Positions 57,048 through 64,000 of a DNA stretch of 64,000 nucleotides are shown piece after piece (position 1 is the first letter of the stretch; each line of letters begins with the position of its first letter). Both the position numbers and the translations under genes were made by a program. The DNA is taken from contig NZ_LQMT02000010.1 in assembly GCF_001620365.2 (NCBI RefSeq), forward strand, positions 307,150-371,149, written 5' to 3'. Under the pieces are notes generated by a model that was not told the origin of the DNA, searched no databases, and worked only from the letters and a program-made list of their open reading frames with translations. The DNA comes from Amycolatopsis keratiniphila subsp. keratiniphila (lineage in GTDB: Bacteria > Actinomycetota > Actinomycetes > Mycobacteriales > Pseudonocardiaceae).

Positions 57048-58036
57048 TCAGCAGATTCGTCACCCTCGCGCTCGTGCTGGCGCTGGCCGTCGTCGGCGGC
57101 CTCTGGTGGATCTTCTCCGGCAGTGGGCTCGACCGCGTCACGGTGTACTTCTCGCGCGCGGTCGGTGTCTACAGTGGATCGGACGTACGCGTGCTCGGCG
57201 TCCGGGTCGGCCAGGTGGAATCCGTGGCTCCGGAAGGGGAACGGGTCAAGGTCGTGTTGACCGTCGACGGCTCGACACCGATCGCCGCCGACACGAACGT
57301 CCTGGTCGTGGCGCCGAGCGTGGTGGCGGACCGGTACGTCCAGTTCACCAAGCTCACCCGCGCGGGGAACCGGCTGGACGACGGCGCGGTGATCCCGGTC
57401 GAGCGCACCGGCACCCCGGTGGAACTCGACCAGCTCTACTCCAGCCTCGACACGCTCGCCAAGGCGCTCGGTCCCAAGGGAGCGAACGCCGACGGCGCGC
57501 TTTCGGAGCTGCTGCGCACCGGCGCGAAGAACCTGCAGGGCAACGGCAAACCGTTCAACGAGTCGGTGCGCAACTTCGCCGAACTCGCCAGGACCCTGTC
57601 CGGGAACTCGCAGAACCTCTTCGCCACCGTCGACGAGCTGCAGCGGTTCACCTCGATGCTGGCGACCAACGACCGCAACGTCAGCGAGGTCAACAAGCAG
57701 CTCGCCGCGGTCACCGGGACGCTGGCCGCGAACAAGGACGAGCTCGCCCGCGCGCTCAACGGCCTCGGCGGTGCGCTCGCGGAGATCCAGCAGTTCATCA
57801 AGGAGAACCGCGCGCTGATCAAGTCCAATGTGGACAAGCTCGCGGTGACCACCGGGACACTGGTCGACAAACGCGCCGCGCTGGCCGAGACCCTCGACAC
57901 GATCCCGCTGGCGGTGACGAACGTGCTCGAAGCCGTCGACCCGAAGACCGGCAAGCTGCAGAGCCGCGGCAACGTGCTCGAATACGCCCCGCTCCCGCTG
58001 CCCGTCGCCGGCGACACCTACACCGGGGGGCGCTGA
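57044..58036 (+). CDS. MceD-type lipid-binding protein
   Basis: A 330-residue MCE protein with a membrane helix (about 5-25), an MCE domain (about 35-110, VYSGSDVRVLGVRVGQVESV) and a long helical tail (about 130-300). The GTG at 57044 overlaps the mceC stop. The stop shares a base with the mceE start (TGATG). It lacks the Pro-rich end seen in some MceD proteins, and its C-terminus is short. Confidence 0.91.
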   Translation: MISRFVTLALVLALAVVGGLWWIFSGSGLDRVTVYFSRAVGVYSGSDVRVLGVRVGQVESVAPEGERVKVVLTVDGSTPIAADTNVLVVAPSVVADRYVQFTKLTRAGNRLDDGAVIPVERTGTPVELDQLYSSLDTLAKALGPKGANADGALSELLRTGAKNLQGNGKPFNESVRNFAELARTLSGNSQNLFATVDELQRFTSMLATNDRNVSEVNKQLAAVTGTLAANKDELARALNGLGGALAEIQQFIKENRALIKSNVDKLAVTTGTLVDKRAALAETLDTIPLAVTNVLEAVDPKTGKLQSRGNVLEYAPLPLPVAGDTYTGGR

Positions 58037-59091
58037 TGGCCACGAAACGGGCGATCGCCGCGCTCACCGCGTGCTGCGTCGCGCTCACCGCCTGCTCGTC
58101 GGATTTCAAGGGCGTCTACGACCTGCCGCTGCCCGGCGGCGCGGACATCGGGGACCATCCGTACCGGGTGACCGTGCAGTTCGCCGACGTACTCGATCTG
58201 GTCCCCCAGGCCGCGGTGAAGGTCGGCGACGTCCCGGTCGGCCGGGTCGAGACGATCAAGCTCGCCGAGGACGGCTGGACGGCCGAGACCGTGCTGGCGG
58301 TCAACGGCGACGTCCATCTGCCCGCCAACGCCATCGCGCGGCTGCGCCAGTCCAGCCTTCTCGGCGAGAAGTTCATCGAACTCGCCCCGAGCGCGGCGAA
58401 GGCCGAGGGCAGGCTGGGCGACGGCGGGCTGATCCCCGTCGCGAGCACGAACCGCAACCCTGAGTTCGAGGAGATCTTCGGCGCGCTGTCCCTGCTGCTC
58501 AACGGCGGCGGTATCGGCCAGTTGCAGACCATCAACCGCGAACTGTCGAAGGTGATGGACGGCAACGAGGAGGAGATCCGCTCGTTCCTGTCCACTGTGG
58601 AGAAACTGGTGTCCAACCTGGACTCCCACCGCTCCGAGATCACCTCGGCGCTCGATGGGCTGAACCAGCTCTCGGCCACGCTGGCGAACCGGAAGAAGCA
58701 GGTCGAAGGCGCGCTCACCGATCTCACTCCCGGCCTGCGGAGCCTCTCCGATCAGCGCACCCAGCTCGTCTCGATGCTGCAGTCGCTGGACCGGCTCTCG
58801 GGGGTCGGCGTGGACGTGATCAAGAAGAGCCGCGCCGATCTCGTCGCGGACCTCACCGCCCTCGCGCCGATCCTGAAACGGCTGGCCGACGCCGGCGAGA
58901 GCCTGCCCAAGTCGCTGGAGATCCTGCCGACGTTCCCGTTCACCGACGCCGTCCGCGACGGGATCAAGGGCGACTACCTGAACGTCTACGCCACGATGAT
59001 CCCCGCGCCGGGCGTCGAACTCCCTCCCCCTGGCGAAGGGGTCCCGCCGGGACTCCCCACCCTGCCGCTGCCGTCCTCCGGAGGTAGCTGA
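58036..59091 (+). CDS. MceE-type lipoprotein
   Basis: A 351-residue MCE lipoprotein. The signal peptide ends in the lipobox LTAC, so the mature protein is lipid-anchored at Cys19 with SSDFKG after it. The MCE domain (about 35-120, LVPQAAVKVGDVPVGRVETI) and helical tail follow, and the tail ends in a Pro/Gly-rich stretch. It corresponds to the LprK-type subunit of mycobacterial operons. The ATG overlaps the mceD stop. Confidence 0.92.
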   Translation: MATKRAIAALTACCVALTACSSDFKGVYDLPLPGGADIGDHPYRVTVQFADVLDLVPQAAVKVGDVPVGRVETIKLAEDGWTAETVLAVNGDVHLPANAIARLRQSSLLGEKFIELAPSAAKAEGRLGDGGLIPVASTNRNPEFEEIFGALSLLLNGGGIGQLQTINRELSKVMDGNEEEIRSFLSTVEKLVSNLDSHRSEITSALDGLNQLSATLANRKKQVEGALTDLTPGLRSLSDQRTQLVSMLQSLDRLSGVGVDVIKKSRADLVADLTALAPILKRLADAGESLPKSLEILPTFPFTDAVRDGIKGDYLNVYATMIPAPGVELPPPGEGVPPGLPTLPLPSSGGS

Positions 59092-60284
59092 TGCTCACCG
59101 CCCGTGTCCGGATCCAGGTGCTCGCGTTCGTCATCCTCGCCCTGGCGACGACGGCGTTCGTCGGGGCGAACTACGCGGGGCTCGGCAGGCTCTTCGGGGC
59201 GGGCGGGTACACCGTGAAGCTCGCGCTGACCGACGGCGGGGGCCTGTTCACCAACGGCGAGGTGACCTACCGGGGCGTCGCCGTCGGCCGGGTCGGCGAA
59301 CTGCGGCTCACCGACGGCGGGATGGAGGCGGACCTGCTGATCGACGACGACGCGCCGCCGATCCCCGCGAACTCGCGGGCGGTCGTGGCGAACCGGTCCG
59401 CGGTCGGTGAGCAGTTCGTCGACCTGCAACCCCGGACCGGCGACGGGCCGTTCCTCGCCGAGGGTTCGGTCATCCCGCGCGAGGCGACGACCGTGCCGCT
59501 GCCGGTGCAGAATCTGCTGACCGATCTGGACTCGCTGACCGCCTCCGTGCCGACCGAGGATCTGCGGATCGTGGTCGACGAACTCGACAACGCCCTGCGC
59601 GGTTCCGGCGCGAACCTGCAGGTGCTGCTGGACTCCACCACCGACTTCACCAAACAGGCGTCGGATCACCTGCCGCAGACGGAGAAGCTGATCACCGACG
59701 GCTCGACCGTGCTGAAGACCCAGGTCGACTCGTCGCAGGCCTGGCGGCAGTTCAGCGGCAACGCCAAGCAGTTCGCCGAGCAGCTGTCCCGTTCGGACGG
59801 TGACCTGCGGCGGCTGATCGCGACCGCGCCCGGCGCGGCGACGCAGCTTTCCGGGCTGCTGAAGGACAACGAGCCGGGGCTGCCGATCCTGCTGGCGAAC
59901 CTGCTCACCACGTCGCACGTGTTCTCGGCCCGCACCGACGGCCTCCGGCAGCTGCTGATCAACACCCCGAAGGCGGTGTCCGCGGTCGACGCGGCCGTCG
60001 ACGAGCAGTCCGGGAAGATCGGGCTGGTCCTGACCTTCTTCGACCCGATGCCGTGCACCAAGGGCTACGAGGGCACGAAGATCCGCGACAGCGCGGATCT
60101 CTCACCGCTGCCGTTCAACACCGGTGCCGCGTGCACGCTCGAACGGGGCAACCCGAGTTCGGTCCGCGGCTCGCAGAACGCGCCGAAGGGCGGCGTGCCG
60201 CCCGCCGCGATCCCCGGCGGCTTCGGCGCCGACGGCCAGCCGACGTCCACCAGCCTCGAGGAGATGTTGTGGCTGCGAAACTGA
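59091..60284 (+). CDS. MceF-type lipid-binding protein
   Basis: A 397-residue MCE protein with an N-terminal helix (about 5-28), an MCE domain (about 42-115, LFTNGEVTYRGVAVGRVGEL), a helical tail and a C-terminal extension (about 300-397). It is the last of the six MCE subunits. Its final 16 bases overlap the start of the first Mce-associated gene. Confidence 0.92.
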   Translation: MLTARVRIQVLAFVILALATTAFVGANYAGLGRLFGAGGYTVKLALTDGGGLFTNGEVTYRGVAVGRVGELRLTDGGMEADLLIDDDAPPIPANSRAVVANRSAVGEQFVDLQPRTGDGPFLAEGSVIPREATTVPLPVQNLLTDLDSLTASVPTEDLRIVVDELDNALRGSGANLQVLLDSTTDFTKQASDHLPQTEKLITDGSTVLKTQVDSSQAWRQFSGNAKQFAEQLSRSDGDLRRLIATAPGAATQLSGLLKDNEPGLPILLANLLTTSHVFSARTDGLRQLLINTPKAVSAVDAAVDEQSGKIGLVLTFFDPMPCTKGYEGTKIRDSADLSPLPFNTGAACTLERGNPSSVRGSQNAPKGGVPPAAIPGGFGADGQPTSTSLEEMLWLRN

Positions 60285-60772
60285 AGATCGCGATCGCGGT
60301 GTTCGCCGCGGCCTGCGCGTTCGCGGGGTGGGCCGGGTACACCTGGTTCACCGCGACGGCTTCCGAGGCCGTGTCCTACGGGAACTCGCGTGACGAAGCG
60401 CTCAAGTCGGGACGTGAACTCGTCGCCCGGCTGACCAGTCTCGACCACCACCGCGTCGACCAGGGCATCGCCGACTGGCTCGCCGCGTCCACCGGCCCGC
60501 TGCGCGATCAGCTGGGCAAGACCGACGACGCGACGAGGCGGACGCTCACCAAGGACGCGACGGTCTCGACGGGCAAGGTGCTCGACGCGGCGATCAGCGA
60601 ACTCGACGACCACGCGGGAACGGCCAAGATGCTGGCTTCGGTGGAGATCACGATGGCGAAGGAAGGCGCGGCGCCGACGACGAAACGCAACCGCTTCGCC
60701 GCCGGGCTGACCAGGACGGACGAGGGCTGGAAGCTCAGCGCGCTCGACCAGCTGCCGGTGGGTGCGCGATGA
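60269..60772 (+). CDS. Mce-associated membrane protein 1
   Basis: A 167-residue protein with one N-terminal helix (about 5-25) and an external NTF2-like domain (SREEAL-type opening, central DGWKLSALDQLP near the end). Mce-associated proteins (Mam) stabilise the importer. The GTG at 60269 is chosen because GAGGAG precedes it. The frame upstream belongs to mceF in another phase. It overlaps the next gene by four bases. Confidence 0.85.
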   Translation: MAAKLKIAIAVFAAACAFAGWAGYTWFTATASEAVSYGNSRDEALKSGRELVARLTSLDHHRVDQGIADWLAASTGPLRDQLGKTDDATRRTLTKDATVSTGKVLDAAISELDDHAGTAKMLASVEITMAKEGAAPTTKRNRFAAGLTRTDEGWKLSALDQLPVGAR

Positions 60773-61377
60773 CCGCCACGGCCGACACCGACACCGACGC
60801 CGATGTCCCTGCGGAGACCGAGCCCGAGACCCCGGCCGAAGAGACCACCGAAGAGGCCGCAGGGAAGCCGTCCCGCCGGCCGGACCTGTCACTGATCCTG
60901 CTGGTCGCGGCGGCCGTGCTGGTGGCGGCCGGGGTGTGGTTCACGCTGGAGGCGAGGTCGGTCTCGGCGACGCCGTCGGCGGCCAACACCGCGCTCACCG
61001 ACGTGGGGGCGACGGCCGAGGTGAACTCCGCGGTGACGGTGGCGCTCGACAAGATCTTCTCCTATTCCTACGACCGGACCGACGTCACCGAAAAGGCGGC
61101 CGCCGCGGTGCTCAGAGGAAAGGCACTGGAGTCCTACAACCGGTTGTTCGCCCAAGTCAGGGAAAAGGCCCCGGCCCAGAAACTGGTCCTCACCACCCGG
61201 GTCTCGTCATCCGCCGTCCAGGAACTCGGCGGCGGTAAAGCGAGGCTGCTGGTATTCCTCGATCAAGCGGCCGTCCGGGCCGACAACAATTCTTCGACGG
61301 CGGCCGCGGCGCAGCTTTCGATCACCGCGGAACGCGAAGGCGACAACTGGGTCATCACCGATCTCGTCCCCAGATAA
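60769..61377 (+). CDS. Mce-associated membrane protein 2
   Basis: A 202-residue single-pass protein: acidic cytoplasmic N-terminus (about 1-40, many D/E/T), one helix (about 44-63) and an NTF2-like external domain (about 70-202). It is a second Mam-type partner of the Mce complex. It overlaps the previous stop in ATGA and ends the overlapping run of genes. Confidence 0.86.
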   Translation: MTATADTDTDADVPAETEPETPAEETTEEAAGKPSRRPDLSLILLVAAAVLVAAGVWFTLEARSVSATPSAANTALTDVGATAEVNSAVTVALDKIFSYSYDRTDVTEKAAAAVLRGKALESYNRLFAQVREKAPAQKLVLTTRVSSSAVQELGGGKARLLVFLDQAAVRADNNSSTAAAAQLSITAEREGDNWVITDLVPR

Positions 61378-61416
61378 TCCGCTTTGTAAACCAGGAGAGA
61401 AAACGAGGAGAATCCC

Positions 61417-62076
61417 ATGTTCGGTCGAACGCGCCCTAAAACAGCCCGTCGCCGTCTCGGCACGGTCGTCGCGCTCACGTCCGCGCTCGCCATGGCGGGC
61501 AGCCTCGCCGCGACCCCGGCACTGGCGGACGACCCGGTGGAGATCCCGGTGTCCTACACCGTCACCGGGAAGACCACGGTCAAGAAGACCGGCGGCACCC
61601 TCGACCTGGGCCCGGGGCAGCTCAACGGCGCGCTGGTCATCGACGGTGACAACGTCGGCATCCGCGGCGATCTGGCCCTGCCGCCGTCGACGGCGAACAT
61701 CTCGCTGGTCTCGGGGGTCTTCAAGATCAAGGCCCGCGTGCGGATCGAGCCGACCGGCCCGGTCACCGGCACGCTGGCCAACGGCGACCTGACCACGCAC
61801 TCGCAGGCGAACATGCTGATCGACAACATCGTGGTCGGCCTGTTCTGGCCGGTCATCCCGCTCCCGACGGTGCCGAACGCCTGCAAGACGGTCAAGCCGC
61901 TCGACCTGACGCTGGTGTCGAAGAACGTCGACCTGTTCGCGCCGACCATCCCGTCTTCGGGGACGTTCACCATCCCCGAGTTCAAGGACTGCTTCATCAA
62001 CGACCTCGCGCTGGGGGCGTTGATCTCCGGTCCCGACAACACGATCAACCTGAGCATGAAGTCGAACCTGTCCTGA
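61417..62076 (+). CDS. secreted protein of unknown function downstream of mce operon
   Basis: A 219-residue exported protein with a signal peptide (1 to about 37, cleaved after ALA) and a beta-rich mature domain with a single pair of cysteines (NACKTVK and FKDCFIND). It starts 39 bp after the last Mce-associated gene behind GAGGAG, with no terminator between, so it is probably part of the operon. I do not recognise a domain. From its position it may bind a lipid or polymer delivered to the importer, which is inference. Confidence 0.72.
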   Translation: MFGRTRPKTARRRLGTVVALTSALAMAGSLAATPALADDPVEIPVSYTVTGKTTVKKTGGTLDLGPGQLNGALVIDGDNVGIRGDLALPPSTANISLVSGVFKIKARVRIEPTGPVTGTLANGDLTTHSQANMLIDNIVVGLFWPVIPLPTVPNACKTVKPLDLTLVSKNVDLFAPTIPSSGTFTIPEFKDCFINDLALGALISGPDNTINLSMKSNLS

Positions 62077-62085
62077 CGCTCAAAT

Positions 62086-62136
62086 CCGTGAAGGCCTCCT
62101 TGAGGGACCCTGGGTCTCTCAAGGAGGCCTTCACGG
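62086..62136. terminator. hairpin at end of the mce operon
   Basis: Arms 62086-62104 and 62118-62136 pair perfectly over 19 bases, and the interior pairs further with one mismatch, giving an almost complete 51-nt hairpin. It separates the mce operon from the convergent RCC1-like gene, and shares the GTGAAGGCCTCCTT core with 39954-40000. Confidence 0.8.
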
Positions 62137-62140
62137 AACG

Positions 62141-63118
62141 TCAGCAGAACTGCGGCGCCGCGGGGTCGACCAGGGCGACCCCGGTGCCGTCACCGGCGGA
62201 AACGGCGTAGACCGGGGCACACACACCGGACGATTTCCACATGTCCATCGGCGGATCCCAGCTGGTGTCCCGGCTTTCCTGCTTGAGGTTGCTGCCCCAG
62301 GCGAAGACGCTCCCGTCCGCCTTCAACACGACGTTGTGGTTGTAGCCGGCGTCGATGGCGACGACGTCCGACTGAGCCTCGGGCGGCACGGACGACTGAC
62401 CGTAGGTGTTGTCGCCCCAGGCGATGACGCCTCCGTTCTTCAGCGCGACGCTGTGGCGGAATCCGGCGGAAATCGCCGTCACCCCCGACGTCGCCGCGGC
62501 GGGCACGGTGATCTGCCCCTTCGCGTTGCTCCCCCACCCGACCACCCCGCCGTTCTTGATGGCCAGGCCGTGGTCGACGCCCGCGGCGATCGCGGTCACG
62601 CCCGCGGAGACCGTCGAGGGAACGGTCGTCCTCGAACCCCAGCTCAGCACCCCGCCGTTCTTGAGCGCCAGATTGAAGTACGCGGTGGTGGAGATGGCGG
62701 CGACACCCGATGTTGCGGCGGCCGGGACGACGTTCTGGCCGTAGAAACCGTTGCCCCAGGCGATGACCCCGCCGTTCTTGAGCGCGAGCCCGTGCGCCCA
62801 GCCCGCCGCGATCGCCGAAACACCCGACGTCGCCGCGGCGGGCACGGTGGCCTGGCCGTAGCTGTTGTTCCCCCAGGCGACGACGCCGCCGTCCTTGAGG
62901 GCCAGATGGGTGAGCGAGCCCGCGGAGATCGCGCTCGCGCCGAACGCCGAGGCGGGCACGGTGCCCTGCCCCTGCTGATAGTCGTTGCTCCCCCACGGCC
63001 GCGGTTCGCCGACCGGGGCGGCGTCGGCGGTGCCGGAAAGGGAAACCGTGGCGATCATTACGGCTATCGCGGTACTCGTCACGCGCCGGGTCGTGGATCG
63101 TCGATTGACTGAAGCCAT
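62141..63118 (-). CDS. secreted RCC1-like beta-propeller protein
   Basis: A 325-residue exported protein with a signal peptide (about 1-33, ending ADA) and seven RCC1-type units. The units are about 39 residues (for example VVAWGNNSYGQATVPAAATSG with HGLALKNGG), shorter than the roughly 51 of classical RCC1. WG pairs mark every unit. Seven blades fit one propeller. The ATG at 63118 gives a sensible signal peptide, but no clear ribosome binding site precedes it, so a start 19 codons earlier (TTG) cannot be excluded. The ligand is unknown. Confidence 0.82.
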   Translation of the reverse strand: MASVNRRSTTRRVTSTAIAVMIATVSLSGTADAAPVGEPRPWGSNDYQQGQGTVPASAFGASAISAGSLTHLALKDGGVVAWGNNSYGQATVPAAATSGVSAIAAGWAHGLALKNGGVIAWGNGFYGQNVVPAAATSGVAAISTTAYFNLALKNGGVLSWGSRTTVPSTVSAGVTAIAAGVDHGLAIKNGGVVGWGSNAKGQITVPAAATSGVTAISAGFRHSVALKNGGVIAWGDNTYGQSSVPPEAQSDVVAIDAGYNHNVVLKADGSVFAWGSNLKQESRDTSWDPPMDMWKSSGVCAPVYAVSAGDGTGVALVDPAAPQFC

Positions 63119-63404
63119 GCGGGAAATGTTAACCCGGCTCCGCCGACCGGCGGCTTCTTTGTCATCGACGGACAAACTTCATAATCGCGTTCAGCATCCA
63201 CTGACAAGAAAGAACGGGTTTCTCACCCACACCGAAACATGTCGACATGAATCCTTGTTACGTACATAACTCGCGGGTAACCTCGGTTTACCCCACCACC
63301 GGAGAAATCCGCTCGAGTCGAGCATATTTGATCAGAAGAATCCGCCGAAAGGCGCATGGGGAAAGCCGCCCGAGACGTAAACTGGATCAAAGGAGATGAC
63401 AGGT
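63119..63404. promoter_or_regulatory. divergent intergenic region
   Basis: This AT-richer stretch separates the RCC1-like gene from the DUF6801-type gene. It includes a 12-bp palindrome CATGTCGACATG at 63238-63249 and the AAAGGAG ribosome binding site of the rightward gene. No open frame is convincing. Confidence 0.45.
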
Positions 63405-64000
63405 ATGTCCCGTAGACTTGGCAAGTTGTCAGCAGGCGTCGCCACCACCGGCATCGTGCTCGGCGCCGTCGCCGTGCTCACCGCCGGCACGGCCGCCGCC
63501 GCGACCACCTACGCCACCGGCACCGTCGCCTACATGTGCAACTTCCCCGGCATCGGCCAGCAGCAGCTGGACGTGAAGGCGAACTTCGTCGGACCGGACT
63601 CGGTCGCCTCCGGCGGCACCGCCACTCCGTCGAGTGTCGGCGGCACCGCGACGATCAACGCGACCATCAACGCGCTGCTGAACGCCGCCAACTACGACGG
63701 TGTCCGCGGCAAGGCCAACATGCCGATCACCGCCACCAACGCCACCCCGACGTCGGCGACGGTGACCAACCTGGACGTTCCGACCCAGATCAACCCGTAC
63801 GTGCCCGGCCCCCGGTCGTTCAACATCGTCCAGGACGCCGGCACCGGCGTTCCGACGCTGACCGCGGGCGCTCCCGGCTCGGGCGTGATCTCCCTCGGCA
63901 CCACGATCAACGCTCCGCTGGACTTCCACAAGAAGGACGGCACCTGGACGGCGTGGAACTTCAACTGCACGGTGAAGAACACCAACCCGGCGCAGAACCG
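63405..64000 (+). CDS. secreted DUF6801-type protein (3' truncated)
   Basis: An open frame starting at an ATG behind AAAGGAG runs past the end of the window (at least 198 residues), so its stop is not seen. It begins with a signal peptide (1 to about 33, ending AAA) and continues with a beta-rich domain. The opening VAYMCNFPGIGQQQLDVKANF resembles DUF6801 secreted proteins of actinomycetes, of unknown function. The cysteine pair (CNF and NFNCTV) is typical of these repeats. Confidence 0.8.
   Translation, partial: MSRRLGKLSAGVATTGIVLGAVAVLTAGTAAAATTYATGTVAYMCNFPGIGQQQLDVKANFVGPDSVASGGTATPSSVGGTATINATINALLNAANYDGVRGKANMPITATNATPTSATVTNLDVPTQINPYVPGPRSFNIVQDAGTGVPTLTAGAPGSGVISLGTTINAPLDFHKKDGTWTAWNFNCTVKNTNPAQN

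Overview
The window is high-GC actinobacterial DNA, most likely from Amycolatopsis or a close Pseudonocardiales relative. The evidence is strong third-codon-position GC bias, frequent GTG starts, a complete mce lipid-import operon, a mutM-rnc-rpmF-yceD-sepIVA block in mycobacterial order, coaD-rsmD, and many leaderless or overlapping genes. The genus is inferred from gene content and style; I ran no database search. No tRNA, rRNA, CRISPR array, transposase or phage gene was seen.

Region 1 (1-13.7 kb) holds a ferredoxin reductase, a fused two-domain SDR (AcrA1-like), a GT-C-like membrane protein, a MocR regulator, an iron-box-controlled orphan FecE-type ATPase, an O-methyltransferase, a bifunctional penicillin-binding protein whose transpeptidase motifs are degenerate, an ArsR-SulP pair and a FadR-type regulator. 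Region 2 (13.7-22 kb) is one minus-strand operon, gcvP-gcvT-gcvH-glyA-lipA-sdaA, behind a tandem glycine riboswitch. It encodes the P, T and H proteins, the lipoylation enzyme for H, the glycine-to-serine step and the serine-to-pyruvate step.

Region 3 (22-36 kb) holds a Met/Cys-rich copper-storage-like protein, a tight gamma-glutamylation catabolic operon (glutamine-synthetase-like, glutamine-amidotransferase hydrolase, aldehyde dehydrogenase, SDR), an archaeal-type aspartyl-tRNA synthetase behind what reads as a T-box leader with a GAC specifier, a PadR-HAAS pair, a YtrA-type GntR-ABC operon, and an XRE/EspR-like, ImmA/IrrE-like peptidase and membrane-protein cassette. Region 4 (36-44 kb) is the conserved housekeeping block (mutM, rnc, rpmF, yceD, sepIVA, coaD, rsmD). 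It is interrupted by a secreted polysaccharide lyase gene and by a SigE-family sigma factor pair and a secreted guanyl-specific RNase carrying a second, degenerate RNase domain.

Region 5 (44-52 kb) has a HelD/HelR-type RNA polymerase-recycling ATPase, a 1,271-residue HTH-nSTAND-WD40 protein with 14 WD40 blades, and a luciferase-like oxidoreductase. Region 6 (52-62 kb) is a complete mce operon (yrbE-A/B, mceA-F, two Mce-associated membrane proteins, a secreted protein) in which the first ten genes overlap. The window ends with an RCC1-like secreted protein and a truncated secreted DUF6801-type gene.

Gene ends are marked by several families of long near-perfect palindromes. One family, a roughly 21-nt unit containing an ATCACGCGAGTT-like core, sits exactly at stop codons of four genes and supplies the stop or the last codons. 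The riboswitch, the T-box, the degenerate PBP, the tandem RNase, the nSTAND protein and the stop-codon repeats are the points most worth following up.
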